From the NCBI RefSeq assembly GCF_030272615.1, contig NC_081415.1:511877873-511941872 (forward strand): a stretch of 64,000 nucleotides of DNA, read 5' to 3'. Shown here piece after piece: positions 24,011 through 35,119 of this stretch. The notes under the pieces were generated by a model. It saw nothing but the letters and a program-made list of their open reading frames with translations, made no database searches and was not told the origin of the DNA. Positions within the stretch are counted from its first letter, which is position 1; each line of letters begins with the position of its first letter. Both the position numbers and the translations under genes were made by a program. This DNA comes from Cryptomeria japonica. Lineage: Eukaryota; Streptophyta; Pinopsida; Cupressales; Cupressaceae.

Positions 24011-24554
24011 ATAGTTATCAAATATATAATAATTTGACTATGTCAATGGCTAATTCTTAATGAATATTCATGTTTTGAAGGTCTCATTAAGAAATTAGAG
24101 GTATTATACAAGAGGAGAGAAGTAAAACCCTCTAATATTGGTTTATAAACTACGAAGCCTTTGATTTACCAAATGGAATATCTAAGTAGGGTCATCATGA
24201 ATGACAACCCTTGAGGTTTACATTTAGAGCTATAGATGACCTTGACCTTGGTAGCCCACCACTTCCATGTGTAAGAATATATGTGTTAATGTTGAGTACA
24301 CACCATTAGGGTGAATGAAGTTACAATGTTAGGACTTTTAACATAGAGGAAGAGAACTTGGTCAAACAAGTTGATACTCATTATAACTCATATAGTAGCG
24401 TCTCTTTAATAATCTTTATGATAACTCATGTACTAGCATCTCTTTTATAATCTTTAATAGACATGATTACACATACATTAGTTAACATTATCTATGGTCA
24501 GTAGCATATAGTTCATTTTCTTTATTCGACACATTTGAGAGGTCATAGTTTGAC
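24011..24554. other. AT-rich spacer without recognisable features
   Basis: Contains a short direct repeat around TATGATAACTCAT(A/G)TA at about 24380-24440 and nothing else that I can name. Confidence 0.45.
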
Positions 24555-24700
24555 TTTATTATGCCATATCATGGTATAATAGGACATATTATTCCATGAT
24601 GACATGATATGTCCTATTATGTCATGACATGCCATGTAATAGGTCCATAATTGGTCCTATTATGCCAGGACCTATTATGCCATGACACATGCCATGATAT
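24555..24700. repeat. palindromic tandem repeat field, right block
   Basis: A last short group of TATTATGCCATATCATGG-type units, partly decayed, ending at the GGTTTT repeat. Confidence 0.75.
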
Positions 24701-24865
24701 TTGGTTTTGGTTTTGGTTTTGATACATCCATTTAGGTTCGGTTTGGTTTCGATTTGGTTTTGGTTTTGATTAACATTTAGTTTCAATTTTGTTTCGATTT
24801 GGTTTTGGTTTTAATTTCCATTTACTTTTGGTTTTATTTTGATTTGGTTTTGGTTTTAATATTTG
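24695..24865 (+). repeat. degenerate (TTTGGTTTTGG)n repeat
   Basis: Runs of TTTGGTTTTGG and TTCGGTTTGG words, broken by short AT-rich stretches. This is not the plant telomere repeat TTTAGGG. Confidence 0.75.
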
Positions 24866-25184
24866 TGAGATATCTTGTATCTTGTAAATTTGATATTTTG
24901 TTTTGTTAACTATCTAGATTTGGTTTTGATTTGTAAGGTTTTTGTTTAGGGTTTATTAGGGTTAACTATTGAAGAATATTTTAGATCAACATTAAGAATT
25001 TACAAATGTAAAAACAAATTTACTTATAGGCTACTTAAAAGAAAAATTATAATAATACCAAAAATACATAAATAATACTCGAAAAACAGGAAAAATATAC
25101 AAGAAAACTAAAAAATGTGAAAATGGATGATCGAATGTGTACCTGGGATAGTGGTGGAGGCTAGAAATGGAGTCCATAGCATAG

Positions 25185-25475
25185 GGGGGGCCATTTTTTA
25201 TCTCCTTTTCTCACTTCAATTGTAGGTAAAAATGACAAAATGCACCCAAACAAATTGGGTTAAATCCGATTTGGAAATGGGGGGCCATTTTTTTAAAACA
25301 AGCCCCCATTTTGTTTTCAAACGGGCCCCCATTTGAGAACAAAATGGAGGCCCATTTATTTTTGCCTCGGGCCCCCGTTACTTTTTGCCTCAAGAGCCCG
25401 AAGCAAGAACAGGGGCCCATTTTTTGAAAACGAGCCCCCATTTCTAAGAGTGTGTTTTCCAACGTGTGGTTTTCT
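25185..25475. repeat. short GC-rich inverted repeats (GGGCCCCCATTT type)
   Basis: At least eight occurrences of AAGCCCCCATTTT, GGGCCCCCATTTG or their reverse GGGGGCCATTTTTT, spaced about 25-45 bp and in both orientations. The 103-codon frame on the minus strand is a by-product of the repeat. Confidence 0.65.
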
Positions 25476-25559
25476 GCCAATTTGTGACCCATTACCTTGC
25501 ACTTACCCTCCAATCTATACACAATCCTAAAGCTTTATCATAGAAAGGCATTTTTTTGT

Positions 25560-27300
25560 TAGTCTTTAGTAGAGTTTGGAGTGCGAGAATCTAAAGTATC
25601 TTTAACCATGGAGGAAGGGGACTCCAACAAAGTAGAGGGGGATAGAGTATGCCTCTTACACTTAGCTTTCCTTTGGTCAATTTTCTCTTGAATAGACTAT
25701 AGGGAAACAAAATTCTTCAAGACCATGTTTTGACTTCTCTTTGACATCTCCTCAATTTTTCTCTTAGGTATTGATTGGATTTCGTTTAGCTCCATAACAA
25801 TCTTGTTCTCATTTCTGTGAGCCACCTTCTCATTAAGGTTTTTTAGCATTGCTTCAACTTTATCCCAATTCACTAATTTACCATCCCTGTTGTTCATAGC
25901 TTCCCAGACCCATTCATATTTCTCCTCCATAACTCATTTGTCTTCCCTAGCACTAGCCTCGGCCATAGCTTTGAGTCTTTTAGTCTTCCTAATAGACACA
26001 TTAAACTATAATTAAATCCATTTAATCACTAGGTATTTCTTTTTTTCGATAATTCATAGCCAAAGTTGTATTTTTTTTAGCTTTTTCCCTAGAGCTAGGA
26101 TCCATTCGAGTACAATCAAACCCAAGACCTCCCATGTAGGAGGCTCAAAGCTAACTACTATGTTGTGGGGTCATCTCCCTAATCACTAGATCTTGATGCT
26201 CAATAGTTTTATCTAGATTTAAATCATTTGATTCCAAATTAAGAGGTACATTCTTGGTGTTAGGAATCTCTTAACTAGGTGGAATGGGGGCAACCTCCTA
26301 GAATGTTGTAAGGGACTAGTTCAATTATTAAGATCATAGGAGGACTCAAAATCCTTGTATACCTCATCTTTATCTGAGTCTAGCACCTCCACATCCTTAG
26401 GGAGTAGATTAGGAGAGGACTTATGGTTGGCTTCTCTTGAACAATTAAAGTGGGTAGGGAAAAGCTTAGGTTTATAAGAGGATCTAGTAATGGAATTGGG
26501 TTTCACCACAGGGTTGAGACCAAAAAAGGTCAACCACTAGATCTGCGTCTGACGAGAGACTAGGAGGACTTAATATGGAAGGAAATTATTAGAGTTGGCT
26601 TTTTCAATAAATTGACAAAGTGAAGAGAAAACCCATTAAATAAAATTTATTTGTATGCTATACCTAAGGTGGTTTAATGTTGGCAAACATGGGTCAGAAA
26701 TATTTTGTAAGGCCCTAGAGTGAATAATTCATCAACAATAGGGTAACATCTTTTGGAAGATCAGGTAGGTCTTCACTATTATACATACTTTGTGACCAAG
26801 AAACACCTTCACCCATCTTGAAAAAATCACTTAAATTCCTCATTATAAGACCCCCTTCAACTTCTTGGGGAAAGTTATACCATCTTGCAAAAGCCCGATG
26901 ATAGAGATAATCAACTTGAAGTGACTTTGAAAGAAACCTTACCAATTTTGACTTCCCCCTTCTCCCAGACCTAGGCAAAATTCTTAAGCAGCTATAGGTC
27001 AAAATCCTACATTCCTTCAACATAACTATCTAGATTCACTTTAGCCACTTTTTCCATAGCTTAGGTTTACCTTTGAACTCTTCACATGAATATGATTCAG
27101 TTTGTATTAGATCACCTCCCATCTCAAACATAGAGAAATTTGATTTAAAAACCAAGTTGCTAGATTAAAAACTAGCAATTTGAGCATGACAACGCTAATG
27201 AGAAAAGGGGGAAGTCACATTTATTTTAGACATTCATCACCAAAGTAGAAAGTGACTAGCCAAAAGGGTGGCAAAAATTATGAAAAATGTGATCCTTCAA
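25560..27300 (-). other. protein-like sequence downstream of the LINE RNase H
   Basis: Three open pieces on the minus strand: 27023-26715 (MLKECRILTYSCLRILPRSG, with GLIMRNLSDFF later), 26533-26321 (Ser/Lys/Pro-rich) and 25930-25697 (a Lys/Glu/Asn-rich helix, MEEKYEWVWEAMNNRDGKLV). None has a domain that I recognise. They lie directly 3' of the RNase H domain of the LINE and could be its 3' end, or remains of another element. No poly-A tail (poly-T on the plus strand) of convincing length marks a boundary. Confidence 0.3.
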
Positions 27301-27636
27301 TTAAATCTCATCATATTCTTTGTCCTCAGTGATCACCACATGAACCAAATCTAGAATATTGTTGATAATCATCCATATTTTAAAATTCATCGACAACAAT
27401 ACAAAAGTGGCCAACTTGTCAACAAATTTGTTGCCTTCTCTTCTCGTATGACACAAGAAGATGTGACTAATCCTAGGAATGAGTACGTTACATTTAACCA
27501 CAAGGTCTTCACACTTCCAATCTAAAATGGCTTCATTCTTGATAATGTTGATAGTATTTCTTGAATCACCTTTTATTATGATTCGATTGTGCCTTATTTC
27601 ATTAATGGTTAGAAGGCCATAATAAATATCTACCAC
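27301..27636 (-). pseudogene. LINE RNase H domain
   Basis: A 111-residue open frame. GDSRNTINIIKNEAILDW and HTRREGNKFVDKLATF are hallmarks of the plant-type RNase H (RVT_3) that ends many plant L1-like elements. The Asp of GDS and the final Asp of KFVDKLA are kept. The first catalytic Asp would lie upstream of this frame. It would remove RNA during target-primed reverse transcription. The frame is out of register with the zf-RVT-like part. Confidence 0.75.
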
Positions 27637-28099
27637 ATCCCTAAAATATTAGGTTTATATGCCCAAATTGGTCATTTAGTCTAGAATAATATTACCCCTA
27701 TGGTGACGAACAACACCAACCCCACCAAATCAAATCAGGTTTCCTTTGGATGATCCATTGAAGTTTGACTTTACCAGAGTTTTTGAAGACAATAGGTGGT
27801 GACATGAACCTAGCCAAAGAATCAAATAAGCACAAGTTCTTAGCCACTTGCTATTCCAAAGCCGAGGGATGACTAGAGCGCTTATATTTTTCAAAACAAA
27901 TCATATTTTCCTTGACAATAATCATAACATTAGAAACTAGAGACCCCAACTATTCTTCTTATACCTAAATATTTTATTGTTCCTTTCTTTCACCAAGCAC
28001 CATCTAGAATGGAAGAAGGCCTGCCACCAAAGCTCCTAAATAAGGTGTTGATTTCAAGGGGGAGACCAAATTGAAACACTATCATTTAGGTCTCTATTT

Positions 28100-28492
28100 T
28101 AAATCCAATCAATAAGGAACAAGTGGGAAATTCTTTGTCTCATATTGCAAGAGTACTTACAATAGAAAAAAAAATTGGTTGATGCTTTGTTCTTCATTCT
28201 CACACATAACACATCTATTGACAAATTGAAAACCATGTCTTACGAGATTATCAATAGTGAGGATCTTACCATGACAAGTTGTCCAGTAGAAAAAAACTCA
28301 CCTTTGGAATCATGCTCATTATCTAAATGATTGACCACTTGAATTAAGGGGGAGGGAAAGGAGTGGCCAACTCAAAACTAAAATAGAACAAATACTTACC
28401 ATCTTTAGAGGAGGCCCAGATCAACCTATCTTCAGCATCCAGCCTAAAAAAATAGAAATTATTAAGAATGTTCAAGGGTTCCTTATCCATAG
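28100..28492 (-). pseudogene. LINE zf-RVT-like region
   Basis: Frames with stops give DGKYLFYFSFELATPFPPP and, near 28200, FVNRCVMCENEEQSIN. This is the C-x2-C of the zinc-binding segment found after plant LINE reverse transcriptases. Several stops and frameshifts. Confidence 0.6.
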
Positions 28493-28749
28493 TGATGAGC
28501 TAAAATAATAACTCTTTCATTTATATGACTGATAAGTTTTTCCTATTTTTAAAGTTGCATATTGGGACAATGTTTAAGTCATGTGATGTATCAGAGTTTT
28601 GATTATGTGCATTTTGAATGATAGCCAAACCTGCTAAACCCTGTATTGTTCTGACTTAATATTCCTATAGCTATGCAAATTATTATGGTAATATCATGCA
28701 TGGCTGTATAAATGTTGTGATTAATCAAAATGGATATATATATATATAC

Positions 28750-28781
<32 letters not shown>

Positions 28782-28946
28782 GTATACATATATATATCTA
28801 TATGTATACATACATATATATATATATATATGTACATATATATATATATATGTACATATATATATATATGTATACATATATATATGTATACATATATATA
28901 TGTATACATATATATATGTATATATATATATATACATATATATATG

Positions 28947-28981
<35 letters not shown>

Positions 28982-28990
28982 GTTTATATA

Positions 28991-29023
<33 letters not shown>

Positions 29024-29165
29024 GTATATATACATATATATATACATATATACATATATATGTATATATATATGTATATATACATATATGTACATATATA
29101 CATACATATTCATATACATATATACATATATATGCATATATGTATATATATATCTATACATATAC

Positions 29166-29256
<91 letters not shown>

Positions 29257-30205
29257 TGCTTGTATGTTCTAACCTTTAATGCAGGAGTAAATAAGTTGTT
29301 GCAGAAGTGGTTGTGTTGAGCCAGATGGAGAATCACGACATGCAAATAGTTGGAGACATTTCAAGGTAGTTGAGAATTCAAATCAGTGGAGAAGATGGTG
29401 TTCGAGTGAATCGACAAAGGAATAGTGAGGAGATACTAGACTAATTTATGGTTGTCTCCAGTAAGCATCAATCTAGTAACCACCGCCATGCTATATTCTT
29501 GGTTGCAGTTTAGTAAAGTCCCACGTTCTCTGTGGATTAACTTCTTCTCCTTGTTGTAATAATTTTTTATGGCTAGTTTCATGGGCATGATCTAAATAGT
29601 TGAAAGTTTGTTAAAATTTTCTTATAAATAAAGACCTGTACCTCTTCATAGAGGTTAGATAACATTTTCCATAATTAGAAGCATTTCTCTTGTCTCATGC
29701 ATTGTATCGACTTTTGGAAATAATGAATAAAAGCTATGTTATTCTGAGTATATAGAATCATTTTGACATCTAGATACACTCATCCAAGGGATCCCATTTG
29801 GTGAGTAGTCCTATCTGATTATTAGATTAAGTTTCCTTTTTGCTACAATAGATGTTCTAGCAATTGACTGCTCCTGCAGCCAAAGCAGACAATAATTCAT
29901 GTTTGTCAGCTCTGAACTTAGTTAATATTTATTTAGTTAGAATCTTCTCTTAATGTTAAGATTTCCTATAGCTATTCAATTGTAATATTTTTGCTTGTTT
30001 ATTTTAGATAGATTTTGTTGCTGTAGTAGTGCAAAATATCTTTCACCGGAACTTAGTGCATATACAATGAAGACCCATTTCAAGTAATATGTCCCTAGGT
30101 TGGCAAGTAAATGAACCTTAGTCATGGAAATTATAACTACTCGGAATGGATGAGCAGTCTTTGAGTTAAGACTTTAAATCTTTTTTTTTTCTTATTGTCT
30201 AGGCA
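28493..30205 (+). repeat. 5' LTR of gypsy-2
   Basis: 1713 bp against 1238 bp for the 3' LTR. The difference is the TA-rich microsatellite at 28733-29258. Ends CTAGGCA just before the primer site. Confidence 0.85.
28733..29258. repeat. (TA)n/(TATATG)n microsatellite, about 526 bp
   Basis: Nearly pure TATATA with interspersed TATG, TATC and TACA. The same place in the 3' LTR (44200-44213) has only GATATATGTATATGC. All open frames here (Ile-Tyr repeats) are artefacts. Confidence 0.97.
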
Positions 30206-30213
30206 AATATTTT

Positions 30214-30231
30214 TGGCGCCATTGTCGGGGA
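30214..30231 (+). other. primer-binding site of gypsy-2
   Basis: TGGCGCCATTGTCGGGGA, the type used by many plant gypsy elements (Asp-tRNA-like in the literature). It lies eight bases after the LTR end. Confidence 0.8.
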
Positions 30232-30332
30232 TGGTGTCAAACTAAGAACCTATCATAGTTGTGAATTTTAAAGTTTTCAGTATAGTTGGTTTTGATAGCT
30301 TAATTTATTTTAAGTAACTCTCATGAATCTGT

Positions 30333-31200
30333 ATGCATAGAAAAAGACAAGATGCTCAAGGTAGATTCCTTCCTAACCATCCTGATCATACAAGACTCAA
30401 TTCATATGAAGCACCAAATGTAAACCCTTTTGCTGCACTTTACCAAACCCCAGATAATTTGAACCCGTTTGTATTTAAACTTTCTGAGAACAACCTTCAT
30501 TTCCTTTTTGGACCTCCTGAAGAGGACCCTTGTCTAGGAGCCTCTCCTCAAAGACCAATGCAAGGAAATCCACCCCCCAGTGGGAATAACCCACCTCCAC
30601 CTGTGAACCCAACATTTGAGTTCCCCATTTCCGATTTGCATGATAATGTTAACCTCGAGAACATTCCATCTTATTCTCTTGCTAAATTTTATAGACTGGT
30701 AACAGAGAACCCTGATACTTTCTTGTTTGAATTTGATGTCCTTTGTAGGAGTTATGATTACAGTATAAATTCCCATAGACTTAAAATATTTCCTACCAAT
30801 TTAAAAGAATCAGATTTGAGATGGTTTATAAGTCTAGGGAGTAGTAGAATCACTACATGGGATGAGATGAAATGATTGTTTCTTGTGAAATATAAAGATT
30901 ATTGTAGAGGGACTGATCGCCATTGGGATGATATCTTTAGAATGACACAAAGGGAGGATGAGAGTCTATAAGATTATCTAGAGAGATTTATATTTAGTGT
31001 CAAGAAGTCCAAGCATAGTACTTTAAATGAAGATTCTCTTAAGTTGACATTTCTCAAAGGGACCAATGGTGAATGCATAGATGCTTTAGACCTTATGGGA
31101 GGTGGTGATATAACTCAATCAACATAGAATGATATTGGCCAAATTTGTCAGAAGTATTCCATATCTTCTTCTAAGAAGAATAGATATTTCAAGTTGTGAA
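30333..31200 (+). pseudogene. gypsy-2 gag
   Basis: The frame opens MHRKRQDAQGRFLPNHPDHT. There is a Pro-rich stretch at about residues 60-90 and the Gag domain from about residue 105 (NIPSYSLAKFYRLVTENPDT, then LKIFPTNLKESDLRWFISLG). A TGA at 30873-30875 follows WDEMK. The frame continues with more stops (FLVKYKDYCRGTDRHWDDIF, DYLERFIFSV) to about 31200. This matches the Athila/Tat-type Retrotrans_gag domain that assembles the particle. Confidence 0.78.
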
Positions 31201-31286
31201 TGTCTTCATCAACATCCAGTAGTGGAGTTTGACGAATGGATCTTAGTCCCCTTTTGAAGAATTTTTAAGAGGATATCATTAACAAT

Positions 31287-32002
31287 ATGGCTACTAAGTT
31301 AGGCACACTTCAAGATAAGAAGAAGCATGAGGAACCCAATACAATCCTCACAAAATTTTGTCCACATTGTACACAGACGAAAAGAGACTGTAGATGTAAG
31401 ATCATTGCAAATCTTGAATTTCCTGAATTCAAGACAATACAAGGAGATGAACAAATCTTTTATTTTGCTCAAAGAAGACCAAATTTTCCAAGACAAGGTA
31501 TTCCTCCTGATCCACTTTCTTTTTCTGGTTATAGAGGAAATTCCTATGCACAAAATAATCAGTGGCAACCTCCATATGCTCAAAATTTTGGAAATTATCA
31601 AAATTGGCATAACCCTCAAGGCCAAGGGAAATTTTCTGCCAATCAAACTCCACAGTGGAAAAATCCACAAGGAAATTGGTCTCAATCTCAAGGACCATGG
31701 AAACCATTCCAAGGGAATTGGAAACCTACTCCTTAATGGAGAGCAAATCAGCAATGGTCAATCAGCCTTCTGGTTATTAGCAACCTCTGCAGCAGCCTCA
31801 GTAGTCTCAATAGCCTGCTATAATGCCCCCTCATGCTACTAATACCATTCCACCTAAACCCATACAACTTCCCACTCAACCCATGACAAATCCTAATAGA
31901 AAGCCTCAGCAACAACAAGTTTATTCAACTGATCTTAAACAATACCCAGCTTATTCTCTTTATATAAGTGATATTCACCTTAGATCTAGGATAACTTTTG
32001 CC
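31287..32002 (+). pseudogene. gypsy-2 Cys-rich and Trp/Asn/Gln-rich gag C-terminus
   Basis: In the gag frame, 31287-31736 has CPHCTQTKRDCRC, a short Cys cluster that may bind metal, then a Gln/Asn/Trp-rich tail with repeated NPQG/SQ words (PQWKNPQGNWSQSQGPW). A frame change leads to a Pro/Gln-rich stretch at 31823-32002. I know this kind of tail from plant Athila-like Gag proteins. Precise function unclear. Confidence 0.55.
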
Positions 32003-32317
32003 TAACCCATCCCCTCCAGTTATAACAGAAGTACGAAAGGAAAAGGAGATATCTAGCCTAGCAACCCAAATTCCCTAGAGTCAACAAATAACCCAATTTC
32101 CTTAAAGGTTGTAAGCTAAAGAGATTCCTCAGCAAGAGGATATAAATTTTGACATCATTGATCAGCTAAAATAGATATGTGTTAAGATTCCATTATTTCA
32201 GGCTATTAAGGATGTTCCTATCTATGGTAAACAATTAAAGAGTCATGTTTAAGGAAACCTAGAAGGAAGAAAAAGGATCTGCAAATAGTGCATGTAATGG
32301 GTTAACTGCCTGATATT

Positions 32318-32660
32318 ATGTTGGAAAAAGTGTCAATACCTAAATATTATGACCCTAGTAGTCCTACTATGAAAATAGTCATCAATGGCACTAGGATAAA
32401 GAACTCCTTAATATATTTGGGAGTAGCCATAAATGTAATGACAAAGGACATTATGCAAAAAATTAACATAACCAATCTTAGACCTAGTCCTACGATCCTG
32501 CAACTTGCTGATAGTTCCACAGTTTTGCCTAATGGTATGATTGAAGATGTTGTCGATATTACTCTAGAATCCTAGGAATATCTGGTAGATTTTATGATCT
32601 TATCTCCTAAAGCTACATTGGGGGGGATATCTAGTCATCTTAGGGACACCTTGGCTTGCT
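32318..32660 (+). pseudogene. gypsy-2 aspartic protease, active site lost
   Basis: MLEKVSIPKYYDPSSPTMKI, then SLIYLGVAINVM at about 32406-32440. Plant Athila-type proteases normally have D-L-G at this place. Here the catalytic Asp is Tyr (GAT-to-TAT type change), so the enzyme is dead. The hydrophobic LQLADSSTVLPNGMIEDV follows, as in the family. Confidence 0.68.
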
Positions 32661-33060
32661 ACAATAGATGCATATATTGGATGTTGATCAGGGGACATGA
32701 CTATTTCTAATGGAAATACTACTAAAAATCTAGCTCTGTATTCACCTGCTCAACCCCAACTTGATCAAGAACAAGTAGTTTGGCATAACATGGGGGAAGA
32801 ATTAGAAGAGGAAGTAAACTTTGTCAGTCATATTTTTAATGATTAATAGAGAAACATTCAAATGACTCTAGGATGACGATTCTTTCCTTTCTAAAATCCT
32901 AGAAAATCGGCATAATTTGGAGCAGCACTCACGAGATTTAACATCAAGTATTACAACATCGGATTTTCCTGCAGCCACAAACATATCGCATACCTTGTTG
33001 CTGTAGGAATTCTGCACTTCTTATCTTTCCAAAGCATCTCAGGTCGATCTTACTGTCAAG

Positions 33061-34350
33061 GTGGAAGTTGATCCAGATAAATGTTTGAATATCAATAATC
33101 AAGTCACAGAAACTCAAAGACTAACACTGGTTGAATTGCTCAAATATCATCAACACGCTTTTGCATGGGATTACAAAGATATGAAAGGAATTGATCCTAC
33201 GATTTGCACATACCGTATTTATATCAAAGAAGACTGTAGACCACTTAGACAACCACAGACGAGAATCAATCATGCATTAAGGGAGATAGTTAAAGAGGAA
33301 CTACAGAAATTATGAAATGTTGGATTTATCTATCTTATATTAGATAGTAAGTGGGTATCGCCTCTAGTCATAGTTCCAAAGAAAGGAGGTATTTGGTGGG
33401 TATGTGTAGATTACAGAGCTTTGAACTCAGCAACTAGGAAGGATCATTTTATATTATCATTTGTGGATCAAGTATTAGATTCCTTGGCAATGAAGCGATA
33501 CTTTTCATTCTTGGATGGATTCAGTTGCTACAACCAGATTCAAATTGCTCTCGAGGATCAGGAAAAGGCTACATTTACTTACCCTTGGGGAACGTATGCA
33601 TATTTTTTTCTTCCCTTTGGGTTGTGTAATGCTCCAGCTACTTTTCAAAGAAAATTCATAAGCATATTTTTCAAATATTTCCCAGGATAGCATGGAGATC
33701 TATATGGATGATTTTACCACTTATGCTTCAAAATTTGAAGAATCATTGGAGAATTTAAAGAAATTTTTACAAAGGTGTGAAGATTACAATTTATCGTTGA
33801 ACAATGAAAAATGATTTATGATGATGCAGGAAGCCATAGTTCTTGGTCATGATATTTCTATAACTAGAATACAGGTTGACCTAGCCAAAATTGAAGTCAT
33901 TCAAACCCTTCATGTTCCCACAAAGAAAAAGAATGTTTAAAGTTTCCTTGGTCATGCTGGATATGTTTGACCTTTATATTGTCTTTTGACTAAATATATG
34001 GAGTTTGATTGGACTCTTGCATGTCATGAAGCTTTCTTGAAGCTCAAACATGTATTGACTCAAGAACCAGTGCTCAAGGGTCTGAACTAGTCATTGCCTT
34101 TTTATATTCATACAGATGCATCAAATTATGCTATAGGAGAAGTTTTGGGATAGAAGATGGACAATTCAAAGAATGCAATTTATTTCATTAGCAAAAATAT
34201 GCAGGGACCTGAGCTTAATTATATTGTCATAGAAAAGGACTTGTTGGCAGTAATATATGCACTTAACAAATTTAGGATTTATATCATAGGATATCAAATA
34301 TATGTGCATACTTGTCATACAACAATTAGATATTTCATGAACAAGCCTTT
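33061..34350 (+). pseudogene. gypsy-2 reverse transcriptase and RNase H, first part
   Basis: Begins MEVDPDKCLNINNQ. The pre-RT HAFAWDYKDMKGIDPTICTY leads, after a TGA at 33313, into VSPLVIVPKKGG, VCVDYRALNSATRKDHF, FLDGFSCYNQIQIA and LPFGLCNAPATFQR. The catalytic motif is YMDD at 33701-33712, reached after a TAG at 33688 and a frame change. The connection and RNase H follow with more stops (FYIHTDASNYAIGEVLG, ELNYIVIEKDLLAVIYAL). The RNase H is cut by a solo LTR at 34351 in the NKPF motif and resumes at 35120. Confidence 0.85.
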
Positions 34351-35119
34351 TGTATATGGTGAAAATGGATAACAATAATAACAATATTGAAAGGCTAAAT
34401 GAATTCAACCACAAAACCCTAGCCTAACAACAACAAAGATCCACTATAACATATGAAGATTACCTAAGACAATGCAAATCAAACGAAATCACAAAGATTA
34501 TACCATCACATGTCCAATAGGGTTTGGATCTCCATTCTTCCTATCTCCATTGATCTTTCTTGATATATTTGCTCTCAGATTTTATGTGCACAAGAGCTCA
34601 ACAAAGAATGGAATGTGGTTGCAAGTAGGATCGTAATGTAGTCAAGTGCATAAAAGATGATTCATTAGGGTTTGATAATGAAGGAAGCATCTCCTTATAT
34701 AGAAGATACTATATGAAATGGAGGGATAAGATTGAGAGGTGTAAAAGGAGGTCGGCTATGATTAGAGGGTAGGTAAAAGAAATAATAAAATAATGAAAGG
34801 GGTAGGTAGTGTATGAATTAAGAGATGAATGACATGTGTCATGGGTAGAAAAGGCTAATGAATTAATTAAATAAATAAAGATTTATTTAATTAATAGAAG
34901 AAGTGGGATCAATTACATAAATAAAATATTTATTTAATTTAGGAAAAGGATAATTTAAATAAATAAATGTATTTATTTAAATGAGAAATAAGGCTGGAAG
35001 AGGATAAATGAATTAATTAAATAAATAAAGATTTATTTAATTAATAGAAGAATTAAACTTAGATAATTAAATAAATAAAATATTTATTTAATTAGACTCG
35101 ACAATTTTGGGTGTCTACA
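34351..35119 (-). mobile_element. solo LTR inserted in gypsy-2 RNase H
   Basis: 769 bp, in minus orientation TGTAGACACCCAAAA to CACCATATACA. It is flanked by CCTTT (34346-34350) and CCTTC (35120-35124), a 5-bp target duplication with one change. It carries near-palindromic AATTAATTAAATAAATAAAG repeats at about 34855-35090. The start matches the gypsy-1 LTR start. A solo LTR forms by recombination between the two LTRs of a full element. Confidence 0.88.

Larger units (their letters stand above)
27301..28492 (-). mobile_element. LINE, 3' segment (zf-RVT-like and RNase H)
   Basis: Third piece of the split minus-strand LINE. It follows the piece at 45198-49234 once the gypsy element at 28493-45197 is removed. 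The RT thumb frame near 45200 leads into LDAEDRLIWASSKDGKYLFY here. The join lacks a clear target duplication (CATAG against AGCAC), so it rests on protein order. Confidence 0.7.

Noticed and set aside
24695-24865. Possible telomere-like repeat
   Set aside because: The unit is TTTGGTTTTGG-like, not TTTAGGG, and is degenerate.
25211-25522. 103-codon minus-strand frame with Cys and Gly
   Set aside because: Follows the GGGCCCCCATTT repeats and has no other support.
28696-29345. Long open frames (up to 207 codons) rich in Ile and Tyr on both strands
   Set aside because: They are translations of the TA-rich microsatellite in all frames.
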